A stretch of DNA of 12,317 nucleotides from JBBRGG01 sp038240875 (GTDB taxonomy: Bacteria > Planctomycetota > Phycisphaerae > Phycisphaerales > UBA1924). The DNA lies in the NCBI GenBank assembly GCA_038240875.1, contig JBBRGG010000096.1:1-12317 (forward strand). The letters are read 5' to 3'. Below the pieces are notes generated by a model. It searched no databases and had not been told where the DNA came from. It was given only the letters and a program-made list of their open reading frames with translations. Made by a program: the position numbers and the translations under genes. Shown here in pieces: positions 6,233 through 12,317 of the stretch; within the stretch, counting starts at the first letter, position 1; every line of letters starts with the position of its first letter.

Positions 6233-7258
6233 ATGAAGCAAGGCCAGAGCGTGGTGGTGACAGGGTGTGCGGGTTTCATCGGCTCGCACGTCGCTCAGAG
6301 GTTGCTCGCCATGGGCATCAACGTTGTTGGCATCGACAACTTTGATCTCTTCTATAGCCTCGGCGACAAACGCCGAAATCTACACGACGCGACCAGCGCG
6401 GCCACCGCGACCAGCTCGGTTTCTGTGACCAGTTCTTTAACCAAAGGCTCCTTTACCCTCCACGAAGCAGACATCGCCGACGGTGCCGCGATGAACACAA
6501 TCTTTAATTCGTGCGACCCTGCGTGCGTGATCCATCTTGCGGCCAAAGCGGGCGTCCGCCCGAGCATCGCCGACCCGGTCGGCTACACGATCGCTAACGT
6601 CGTGGGTACATCCAGCATTTTGGAAGCCTCACGCAAAGCGATGAAGCGCACCAAACTCGCCTTCCCCATTGTCGTCGCATCGTCCAGCAGCGTATATGGC
6701 AACTCGACCGTCGCCCCCTTTACCGAAACGCAAGACGTGTCTGAACCGATTAGCCCATATGCCGCGACCAAGCGAGCGTGCGAGCTTCTTGGCCATACGC
6801 ATTGGAAGCTCACCGGGCAACCCGTGTCGATGCTTCGCTTTTTCACCGTCTTTGGCGAGCGCCAGCGCCCTGATCTAGCTATCGCCGCTTTCATGCATCG
6901 CATCGCCATCGGCGAACCGATCAATGTATTCGGTGATGGCTCGATGACGCGCGATTTCACATATGTGGGCGACACCGTCGATGGCGTTCTCGCCGCGTGC
7001 GAAGCCACGCCACGCTTTGGATATCGCATTTGGAATCTTGGGCACGATCACCCGGTGCGGCTGGATGAGATGGTGCGCACGATCGAGGCCGCGGTGGGCA
7101 AGCAAGCGAAGATCAATCGCCTTCCCGATCAACCTGGTGATGTTCGGCAAACCTGGGCTGACCTTAGCCGCAGCCGTGCCGAGATTGGGTACGCGCCCAA
7201 GATCAGCTTTGTAGAAGGCGTGGCTCGGCAGTGGGCTTGGTATAATGCGACGAAGTGA
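6233..7258 (+). CDS. NAD-dependent epimerase, UDP-glucuronate 4-epimerase type
   Basis: The 341-residue product is an extended short-chain dehydrogenase/reductase that probably interconverts UDP-glucuronate and UDP-galacturonate for surface polysaccharide. The nucleotide-binding TGCAGFIG is at 10-17, SSSSVYG with the catalytic Ser/Thr region at 150-156, and the YxxxK pair at Y176 and K180 (SPYAATK). The run FFTVFGERQRPDLA at 203-216 and GDVRQTWAD at 302-310 favour the UDP-glucuronate epimerase branch over GalE. DGSMTRDFTYVGD at 235-247 is also typical. I chose the ATG at 6233, which has AAGGAAAG upstream and places the Rossmann motif at the N-terminus; the frame is open back to 6074. A Ser/Thr/Ala-rich insertion at about 54-72 follows DKRRNL. 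The neighbours give no polysaccharide operon. It faces the response regulator gene tail to tail. Confidence 0.88.
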   Translation: MKQGQSVVVTGCAGFIGSHVAQRLLAMGINVVGIDNFDLFYSLGDKRRNLHDATSAATATSSVSVTSSLTKGSFTLHEADIADGAAMNTIFNSCDPACVIHLAAKAGVRPSIADPVGYTIANVVGTSSILEASRKAMKRTKLAFPIVVASSSSVYGNSTVAPFTETQDVSEPISPYAATKRACELLGHTHWKLTGQPVSMLRFFTVFGERQRPDLAIAAFMHRIAIGEPINVFGDGSMTRDFTYVGDTVDGVLAACEATPRFGYRIWNLGHDHPVRLDEMVRTIEAAVGKQAKINRLPDQPGDVRQTWADLSRSRAEIGYAPKISFVEGVARQWAWYNATK

Positions 7259-7301
7259 TCCGACCAAGTAATCTGGCCAACTGATCCAGCGGATTAATCC
7301 C

Positions 7302-7345
7302 TTGAGCCTTCGTTGAGCCTTCGTTGAGCCTTCGTTGGGCCTTCG
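7302..7345. repeat. Four tandem copies of an 11-bp repeat between convergent genes
   Basis: TTGAGCCTTCG occurs at 7302-7312, 7313-7323 and 7324-7334, and as TTGGGCCTTCG at 7335-7345. It fills most of the 97-base gap between the epimerase and response regulator stop codons. No hairpin with a T tract is visible in the gap, so no intrinsic terminator can be assigned to either gene. Confidence 0.85.
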
Positions 7346-7355
7346 TGCGTTCTGC

Positions 7356-7838
7356 TCAATCTTCGGCGTCTATCCGCTTCATAACCGCTTCGATCGTTTC
7401 GACTAGCTTGGCCAGCGGCACAGGCTTAAGCATGTAGCCGTCAACGCCGAGTGATTCGGCGTAGGCCTGATGCCTGCGGCCTTCGTTCGCTGTCACCATG
7501 ATCACGGCGGGGCTGTCTTCAAAGCCCTTGATCCGCTCTAGAACCAAGAACCCCGACCGCCCGGGGAGCATCATGTCAAGCAGCACAAGGTCTGGCGGCT
7601 CTTCATGGCAGAGCCGCACGGCTTCGTTGCCATTCATGCACACTTGCGTCAACGCGCCCTCCGACTGCAACGCGGCTTCAAATACGTCTGCCACATCTTG
7701 ATCATCATCGACAATTAAAACCTTCAGATCTTCAAGCCTGCCTGGGGTTGAGCGTGCGTTGTCCTCGGCGGAATCGCCATCGTTTGAATTGGTGTTCAAG
7801 TTCAAGTTTCGATCAGGTGTGCGTGGCTTGCCAACCAT
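7356..7838 (-). CDS. Single-domain response regulator (CheY-like receiver)
   Basis: The 160-residue protein is a lone receiver domain. Residues 1-35 are an Asn/Asp/Ser-rich, probably disordered leader (NLNLNTNSND). The receiver follows: acidic pocket D44-D45-D46 (LIVDDDQD), phosphoacceptor D88 in LVLLDMMLPG, switch T116 (MVTANEG) and conserved K138 in MLKPV. No output domain follows, so it presumably acts by protein contact, as a phosphorelay intermediate, or like CheY. No histidine kinase lies nearby, so its partner is an orphan outside the window. The ATG at 7838 has GGAG eight bases upstream, which supports this start. The gene stands alone, with a 305-base spacer upstream. Confidence 0.93.
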   Translation of the reverse strand: MVGKPRTPDRNLNLNTNSNDGDSAEDNARSTPGRLEDLKVLIVDDDQDVADVFEAALQSEGALTQVCMNGNEAVRLCHEEPPDLVLLDMMLPGRSGFLVLERIKGFEDSPAVIMVTANEGRRHQAYAESLGVDGYMLKPVPLAKLVETIEAVMKRIDAED

Positions 7839-8143
7839 TGGGGAAGCTCCGTGAATGTGTAAAGGAGAATGCGATTCTGTTCGATCCGTAATTGCAGGTG
7901 TGCGACGCGCCCTCGGTTAATAACGAGATTTCATTAGGGGCAACTGTTCAAGCACACGTTCTGCTATCAGTTGTACCACGCTTCGGGGCAATTGGATCCA
8001 TGATCCATATGTATTTGGCACGGACTCTATGTTGGGGAAAGGGCTTTAGACCAAAACCGAAGTTGAGAACGAGGAGTAAATCGAGGCCGGCACCTTGGCT
8101 CGAGAAAACAAGTTCCAACCCGCCTGTCTAGTCCAAGCACAGC
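7839..8143. other. Spacer upstream of the response regulator; no gene seen
   Basis: This 305-base spacer must hold the minus-strand promoter of the response regulator, but I find no clear -35/-10 pair. The only reading frame of note, 7892-8131 on the plus strand, has no recognisable motif, no ribosome site and an Arg/Lys/Pro-rich end typical of chance frames. No terminator-like hairpin for the acyltransferase gene is obvious. Confidence 0.5.
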
Positions 8144-9286
8144 CTACGGAGCTTTGCCAGCCAAGAGGTCGCGTGCGTCGCGGTTGCTCCGCTCCACGAC
8201 GGTGTCAACGTCGGCCTGGGTCATCCAAGGCAAGGTCAACAGTTTATCCTTGAGTGCGGGCGGGAAGGGCTTATTCTGCCGCTCGTGTGCGGGGCGAGCA
8301 CGCCAGATCCGATGCATCCAGAGATATTGCTCTGGCGCGTTTCGGACCATGGCTTCGATGGCTCTGCGATATCGAGCGGTGATGTAAAACAGTGGATCGG
8401 GCTGGCTTTCCCAGTCTTCTGGGCCAAAGACGTCGCCAAGGTCGACGCGGTAACGCATGCTGACCGGGCCGATTGTTCGTGCCGCACCGTGCAATCGCGC
8501 GTCCGAACATTGGGCACTGCTATCGACATCGACTGGCAGACGGAGAGCCATGCCACAGACCACACGCGAACGCGTCTGCATAGCGAGCAAACCGATAGAC
8601 TTGTAGGTTGAAGTCAGCCTGCCAAAGAATGGGGCAAAGAGCCCGCGATCGCCACCAGATTGGTCCGCGACCAAGCCGATGGGCACCTTTCGTTCTAATG
8701 CGGCGGGGAGCGTCCGCATCGCGCCAAACTTTGACACCAGCGTCAACCCACGGCGTTGCCTAGTTTGCCTGAGCCATGCGTCCAGCGGGCGGAGGTCCAG
8801 CGGGCGATACACGGCCCACATCGGAAACCCCAGCATCGCAATTGCGTAGCCGATCAATTCCCAATTGCCACAGTGTCCAGTAATCAAAATGCAAGGCTCT
8901 TTGCTGAGCATTGGCGTGATGCCGTGTTCGACGTTCTCGATTACTAAGTGGCGTGGCCATCCTTCTTCTGTGATCAAGCGCGGCGCGTAGCAGATTTCGA
9001 GCCCGAGCTGGAAGAGGTGTGAATACGCCGCGATGGCAAGCTCGCGCAAGCGATCTTCGCTAGCGTCGGGAAAGGCTTCGCGCAAGTTGGCCAGCGCGCG
9101 CGGGAATCGCTTGCGATTGATTCGGCTGGTGGCGAACCATTCGCCGAGTGACCTTGCCGTATTAAGCGAAGGCCCAACGCCCATGACCAAAGGAAGCGAG
9201 ATTGCGCCACGAATCGCGGCGGATTGAAGCCATTCCAGCGCTAGCTTTGGATCGCGAATCATTGGCATGCCTGTCAATACGGCCAC
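8144..9286 (-). CDS. Lysophospholipid/lipid A acyltransferase (LpxL/HtrB family)
   Basis: Members transfer a fatty acyl chain to a lipid A precursor at the inner membrane, or to a related lipid. The 380-residue product has the HxxxxE motif as GHCGNWE (H138, E143), followed by DQSGG at 208-212 and FFGRLTSTYKS at about 221-231. The diagnostic PEQYLWMHRIWRARP is at 318-332; the LpxL consensus is PEQYLWxHRRWKxRP. A hydrophobic N-terminal segment (about 28-40) would anchor it. I chose the GTG at 9286 because GGAGGTGATC, an almost complete match to the 16S anti-Shine-Dalgarno, lies with GGAGG five bases upstream (9292-9296). The frame allows a GTG at 9301 upstream and an ATG at 9268. The C-terminus is about 45 residues longer than the last motif. 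It lies 168 bases downstream of the coiled-coil gene on the same strand and may share its transcript. Confidence 0.88.
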   Translation of the reverse strand: MAVLTGMPMIRDPKLALEWLQSAAIRGAISLPLVMGVGPSLNTARSLGEWFATSRINRKRFPRALANLREAFPDASEDRLRELAIAAYSHLFQLGLEICYAPRLITEEGWPRHLVIENVEHGITPMLSKEPCILITGHCGNWELIGYAIAMLGFPMWAVYRPLDLRPLDAWLRQTRQRRGLTLVSKFGAMRTLPAALERKVPIGLVADQSGGDRGLFAPFFGRLTSTYKSIGLLAMQTRSRVVCGMALRLPVDVDSSAQCSDARLHGAARTIGPVSMRYRVDLGDVFGPEDWESQPDPLFYITARYRRAIEAMVRNAPEQYLWMHRIWRARPAHERQNKPFPPALKDKLLTLPWMTQADVDTVVERSNRDARDLLAGKAP

Positions 9287-9296
9287 GATCACCTCC
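9287..9296 (-). promoter_or_regulatory. Strong ribosome binding site deciding the acyltransferase start
   Basis: The minus strand reads GGAGGTGATC, which matches the complement of the usual 16S rRNA 3' end over ten bases. Five bases separate GGAGG from the GTG at 9286. It argues against the upstream GTG at 9301, which would place this site inside the coding region. Confidence 0.7.
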
Positions 9297-9454
9297 GGCA
9301 CACTTCAGCGCGCTGCAAGGTTCACAGTAGAACTCTGGCAGACGTGCACCACACGCCTTGTCATGACAGATCACCATACGCAACGCCCCCGCGTCAAAGC
9401 AGGGGCGCTGGTGAACTCAAGAATGAAAGCCTGTCTTACCTTTGCACTCTCGCC

Positions 9455-10840
9455 TTACTGGCGAACCGATACCGGCTTCTTGCCGATGAGCGTATATAAG
9501 CGGTTCTCATTGAGCACGGGGATGCTCGTTGAGCCAGCCTGACGCATGAGCTCGTCATACTGCGAAGCTTCACGCGAAAGACGAGAGAACTCGGACACAA
9601 CCGCGAAGGGAGCGTCGCTGCTCGGACGCGGCGGCACCAAGGGACGCTCACCAAGCACGAGGAAGTCAACATCGCCCGCAAGGTCGGTGACGACCTTGCC
9701 ACCCCAGGCAACGATCAACGCTTCGAGGTCCGAACGCTCGGCTGGGGTCGCGATGCCGTCGCGGTTGGTGTCAAAGTTACCAAAGATGCGGAACTTGTAG
9801 ACCTTGTTGGGATCAAAGAGGGCGTTGGCAATGGCGTCGCCACGGACAATTGGATTGCCACGAACTTCGCTTAGGATGCGAGCGGTCGAGGTGGACTCGC
9901 CGACGTTGATGACTTCAACGGTAGCCTTGCCTGCGGGATACTTGCCATCGGCGTCGGGCTTGATTGCGAAGCCGTCGGCGTAGACCGAGAAGGTCATGCC
10001 AAGAACCACGTGCTGCTTTTTGCCCAGTGAGAGGTACACATTCTGCTGGGTATTGTCGACCGCGACTATCGAACCATCAATGAGCGAGGCTTCATCGCCA
10101 CCACGCAAGATCTCGCTGCTGCGCTGCCCACGCAAGACGGCAAGCTGGTTGCCGAGCACGAGGCTTTCATCGCGAAGCTGCGCGACGACGCCTTCCAAAC
10201 GCTGCTTTTCTTCCGCAGCGGCGTTGCGAGCCGCATCAAGATTGGCATCAAGGCGAGCTTTGTAATCGTCGGCACCTTTGCGGTAATCCTCAACTTCTGT
10301 CCGCAGGCCTCCAACCGATGTGTTGAGCGAATCGACCGTAGACTGGTGGCTGGCCATCAGCGAGGCGATGCGTGCAACTTCGTTCTGTTGATCTGCGAGC
10401 GCGGCTTGACGGGCGGCTTCCGACTGCGTGAGTTGATCGCGAAGATTCTTGATCTCGGCATCACGCGACTGAACCAGAGCCAGCAAGGTGCTGGTGTCGG
10501 CACCGCTGACGCCACTGAGCTTGGTTTCGAGATCCGTGAGCGTGTCGCGGCGTGCGCCGGTAACCTTCTGCATCACGCCACCCTGAGTCTCTACGAGGAA
10601 GCCCACCAACGATTGGCGTTTTTCCTTGGACTTAGCGATGAGATTGCGAACGTCGTCGCGGTTGCGCTCTTCTGCGGTGACAACGTCGGACTGGTCCTGC
10701 CGTAGCTGCTGGACCTGTGCAAGCTGATCGCGGTAGCGACCGAAGAAGACGGTGGTAAGAACAAACAACGTGAGCGTGAGCAACGCGAGGACCGTGATGG
10801 TTGCGCCGATGCCAAAGCCCGTACTCGTGCGACCCGCCAT
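9455..10840 (-). CDS. Membrane-anchored coiled-coil protein with FlgT_C-like and BRCT-like C-terminal domains
   Basis: I do not recognise a named protein. The 461-residue product starts with a short cytoplasmic tail and one strong membrane segment (about 10-34). A long charged, Gln/Ala-rich coiled coil follows (about 36-240), with runs such as RDAEIKNLRDQL. Residues about 255-345 are strand-rich (SIVAVDNTQQNVYLSLGKKQHVVLGM is the start; GDAIAN near 334-340) and recall the C-terminal domain of FlgT. Residues about 350-398 (FRIFGNFDTN; GGKVVTDLAG; DFLVLG) look like a BRCT fold, usually a phosphopeptide- or DNA-end-binding module of DNA repair proteins. I chose the ATG at 10840, with GGGAG nine bases upstream; the frame is open to 10906. 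Topology prediction puts the C-terminal part outside the cytoplasm or leaves it ambiguous, which sits oddly with a BRCT domain. The acyltransferase gene lies downstream. Confidence 0.8.
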   Translation of the reverse strand: MAGRTSTGFGIGATITVLALLTLTLFVLTTVFFGRYRDQLAQVQQLRQDQSDVVTAEERNRDDVRNLIAKSKEKRQSLVGFLVETQGGVMQKVTGARRDTLTDLETKLSGVSGADTSTLLALVQSRDAEIKNLRDQLTQSEAARQAALADQQNEVARIASLMASHQSTVDSLNTSVGGLRTEVEDYRKGADDYKARLDANLDAARNAAAEEKQRLEGVVAQLRDESLVLGNQLAVLRGQRSSEILRGGDEASLIDGSIVAVDNTQQNVYLSLGKKQHVVLGMTFSVYADGFAIKPDADGKYPAGKATVEVINVGESTSTARILSEVRGNPIVRGDAIANALFDPNKVYKFRIFGNFDTNRDGIATPAERSDLEALIVAWGGKVVTDLAGDVDFLVLGERPLVPPRPSSDAPFAVVSEFSRLSREASQYDELMRQAGSTSIPVLNENRLYTLIGKKPVSVRQ

Positions 10841-10950
10841 GCCGATGCACTCCCAGATGACGCCAAGCTTGGTGCTCAACGCCCGCTCAAACGACCTGTG
10901 TACCAAACTGTTCGACCGTTGACGTTCCGCCTGGAACGCCTTCTGCTATT

Positions 10951-11001
10951 TCTTGCCTGCGTCTTGCCTGCATCTTACCTACGTCTTACCTGCGTCTTGC
11001 C
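10951..11001. repeat. 11-bp tandem repeat (about 4.6 copies)
   Basis: The unit TCTTGCCTGCG begins at 10951 and repeats at 10962, 10973 (TCTTACCTACG), 10984 (TCTTACCTGCG) and partly at 10995. It lies about 110-160 bases upstream of the coiled-coil gene start. Confidence 0.8.
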
Positions 11002-11056
11002 CATGGGCTCACATCGAAGATAAACTAACAGGAACGGCTGGAACGCGTTGCGACCA

Positions 11057-11104
11057 ACCAAACCTTCAACTAAACCTTCAAGCTAGCCTTCAACCAAACC
11101 TTTA
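11057..11104. repeat. Four tandem copies of a 12-bp repeat
   Basis: The unit ACCAAACCTTCA (11057-11068) is followed by ACTAAACCTTCA, AGCTAGCCTTCA and ACCAAACCTTTA. It is unrelated in sequence to the 11-bp repeat 55 bases to its left. Confidence 0.75.
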
Positions 11105-11176
11105 AACAGTATCGACACAACTCCCAAGGCAAGAGCGGAGAATAGCCAGTCTCTCACGCCTTGGCTCGCTCGTCAA

Positions 11177-11288
11177 CTGACCAAACAAATCCCTTTTTGT
11201 TAGACATGCCAGTTTGGGTCAGGCGATTTGAGGCTTTGAACAGGCACCCATGGGTTGAAGCCAATTGGCTGGTGCCCCCTGGCTGACC
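11177..11288. promoter_or_regulatory. Nested inverted repeats with alternative pairing
   Basis: CTGACC occurs at 11177-11182 and 11283-11288, and its complement GGTCAG once between them at 11217-11222, so it could pair with either copy. The left pairing extends to CTGACC(-)AAAC with GTTTGGGTCAG, one base unmatched. The right pairing encloses GGCACC/GGTGCC (11243-11248/11271-11276), which in turn encloses the palindrome GCCAATTGGC (11260-11269). Such mutually exclusive stems are typical of regulatory leaders, but I recognise no known riboswitch core, and the transcribed strand is unknown. Confidence 0.35.
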
Positions 11289-11539
11289 TATCTTGGAAAG
11301 CCCTTAAGTGTACCGACAACAACGCCGACAGGTTCGGCAAAACCACAGATCAGGCCTAATTTGCGCGCACAATCGTGGACGGTCCGCCGGTAGCCAAGCC
11401 TACTTAGCCAATCTGGTTTGAGCAGTAGTCTTCGGCAGCAATTCTCATTACTCCCGAAGCGTTCGGTACTCGTCGGCGAGAAACCGCCCGCATCCAACCC
11501 CCATCTACCCTTTCCATTCAATCCTTCTACCATCTCTGC

Positions 11540-11977
11540 ATGTCTGGCTTTTTCACTGGCACCCCGCTTGAGCAACCCGTCACCTGCGAACGCTGCACCA
11601 AACCACTAGGGGTGTGCACCTGCCCACGCGATCGCCACAACGGCAAAATCCTTGATCCCAAGGACCAAGCTCTGCGGATCCGCCGCGAACAACGTCGAGG
11701 AAAGTTCGTCACCGTCATCACTGGGTTCGCGCCACGCTCGGATCGCACCGACGACTTGCCCGCACTCTTCAAGAACCTCAAGTCGAAGCTCGCAGCCGGT
11801 GGCTGCCTTTCCTCTAACTCTAAAGCAAACCATTCGCCCGGTTCAAGTTCTAGTTCGAGTTCTAGTTCGAGTTCTGGCAAGCTCGACATCACAATCGAAT
11901 TCCAAGGCGACCACCGCGACACTCTCGTCGAACATTTCAAAAAACTTGGGTACCCGGCGAAGCCCGCCGGGGGTTGA
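11540..11977 (+). CDS. SUI1/eIF1-like translation factor (YciH family) with polyserine insertion
   Basis: Bacterial YciH-type proteins share the eIF1/SUI1 fold and are thought to act on start-site fidelity at the small ribosomal subunit. The 145-residue product has four N-terminal cysteines (C16, C19, C26, C28) that could form a small zinc-binding knuckle. The SUI1 core follows: LRIRREQRRGKFVTVITGF at 45-63, DLPALFKNLKSKLAAGG at 72-88 and, after an insertion, ITIEFQGDHRD at 117-127 and ending in LGYPAKPAGG. In ordinary YciH the GGx turn leads straight into the IEIQGD strand. Here about 27 residues intervene (89-115), including eleven consecutive serines (102-112) encoded by alternating TCN and AGT codons. 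The ATG at 11540 has no Shine-Dalgarno; the leader is pyrimidine-rich. The transporter gene starts 77 bases downstream. Confidence 0.9.
   Translation: MSGFFTGTPLEQPVTCERCTKPLGVCTCPRDRHNGKILDPKDQALRIRREQRRGKFVTVITGFAPRSDRTDDLPALFKNLKSKLAAGGCLSSNSKANHSPGSSSSSSSSSSSGKLDITIEFQGDHRDTLVEHFKKLGYPAKPAGG
11843..11875 (+). repeat. 12-bp coding repeat giving eleven serines
   Basis: The unit AGTTCTAGTTCG repeats in frame inside the SUI1 gene, alternating AGT with TCT or TCG. The antisense strand reads Leu-Glu repeats, but no gene is supported there. Confidence 0.85.
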
Positions 11978-12054
11978 CGCTTGGCGCGATTTGTTTCACG
12001 CGGAACACAACGCGACCTACAACGACGGTTCCAGTCTTTCGCTATCCTCACCGC

Positions 12055-12317
12055 GTGAGCACAACCGCCAACAAACTTCTCCATCCAAACCCTCACCTAC
12101 CCGAGCATCCATCGCTTCCGCCGCGCTCACTCTGGTCAACTCTCGCCTGCGTTGTCGCTGGCCTCATCGCAGGCGTAGTCACTTGGTGGCTGCTTCAAGG
12201 CGCGGTTGAGTCCAAAGCCATTTCCGAAATCGCCGCCCGCGTCGCCAGCGTCGCCGTCCTCATGGGCATCTGGTGGATCACCGAAGCCGTACCTATCGAA
12301 GTCACCGGCCTGGTTCC
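12055..12317 (+). CDS. SLC13/DASS-type anion transporter, N-terminal fragment (3' end outside window)
   Basis: Only the first 87 residues are in the window. After a Pro/His-rich cytoplasmic leader (1-24) come a membrane segment at about 26-48 (LWSTLACVVAGLIAG) and a second near 60-82. The second contains MGIWWITEAVPIEVTGLVP, close to the WWITEAIPIPVTALLP hallmark of divalent anion:sodium symporters, which import dicarboxylates, citrate, sulphate or phosphate. The substrate cannot be judged from this fragment. I chose the GTG at 12055; there is no clear Shine-Dalgarno. The frame is open further upstream into the SUI1 gene, but that part lacks transporter-like sequence. It may be co-transcribed with the SUI1 gene 77 bases upstream. 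Confidence 0.83.
   Translation, partial: MSTTANKLLHPNPHLPEHPSLPPRSLWSTLACVVAGLIAGVVTWWLLQGAVESKAISEIAARVASVAVLMGIWWITEAVPIEVTGLV

Larger units (their letters stand above)
10841..11539. other. 700-base divergent spacer with repeats and inverted repeats
   Basis: No convincing gene is present. The spacer separates the minus-strand coiled-coil gene from the plus-strand SUI1 gene and must hold both promoters; no good -35/-10 pair is visible. It holds an 11-bp tandem repeat (10951-11001), a 12-bp tandem repeat (11057-11104) and a set of nested inverted repeats (11177-11288). The last 60 bases before the SUI1 start are pyrimidine-rich and have no Shine-Dalgarno. Confidence 0.55.

Noticed and set aside
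7892..8131. 79-residue plus-strand frame in the response regulator spacer
   Set aside because: No motif and no ribosome site; basic, proline-rich end typical of chance frames.
9384..9407. Hairpin CGCCCC/GGGGCG after the coiled-coil gene as a terminator
   Set aside because: The stem is real, but the minus strand continues TTGCGTATGG, without a T tract.
11322..11336. Short hairpin GCCGA-CAGGT-TCGGC with tRNA T-arm-like look
   Set aside because: The rest of a tRNA cloverleaf cannot be built around it, and no T tract makes it a terminator.
11288..11575. 95-residue minus-strand frame before the SUI1 gene
   Set aside because: Overlaps the start of the well-supported SUI1 gene and shows no recognisable domain.
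11527..12209. Long frames on both strands around the SUI1 gene, including Leu-Glu repeats
   Set aside because: They are shadows of the SUI1 gene and its serine repeat; the transporter start lies in another frame.

Overview
The window is a stretch of bacterial chromosome of moderate GC content, cut inside a gene at both ends. The gene set suggests a planctomycete, most likely of the Phycisphaerae: a chlamydial OmcB-like DUF11 lipoprotein, a bacterial SUI1/eIF1 homologue, a lone receiver protein, a lipid A type acyltransferase and long AT-rich spacers. This placement is inferred from gene content; there is no rRNA marker. I see no tRNA, rRNA, insertion sequence, integrase, CRISPR array or recognisable defence locus.

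Layout from left to right. (1) Minus strand: the 5' part of an RlmN/Cfr-type radical SAM 23S rRNA methyltransferase, running off the left edge. (2) Plus strand, divergent: a 550-residue cysteine-rich lipoprotein with four DUF11 repeats, closed by a strong intrinsic terminator. (3) A 440-base spacer with several perfect hairpins and 14-bp tandem repeats. (4) Minus strand: a CdsA-family cytidylyltransferase followed after 32 bases by a LysR-type regulator, probably one transcript. (5) A 760-base spacer with a decamer tandem repeat, then a promoter-like site and a strong terminator that could bound a small RNA of about 200 nt. (6) Plus strand: a UDP-glucuronate 4-epimerase-type SDR enzyme. (7) Minus strand: a single-domain response regulator. 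(8) Minus strand: a membrane-anchored coiled-coil protein with FlgT_C-like and BRCT-like domains, followed by a lipid A type acyltransferase. (9) A 700-base spacer with two more tandem repeats and nested inverted repeats. (10) Plus strand: a SUI1/YciH protein carrying a polyserine insertion, then the start of an SLC13/DASS transporter.

Much of the content concerns the cell envelope (lipoprotein, CDP-lipid synthesis, sugar nucleotide epimerisation, lipid A acylation, membrane coiled-coil protein), but the genes are in short, separately oriented units and do not look like one dedicated pathway. The most striking window-wide property is the number of unrelated short tandem repeats with 10-14 bp units. 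They occur in almost every larger spacer and also inside two genes, where they encode in-frame DKAS and serine repeats.
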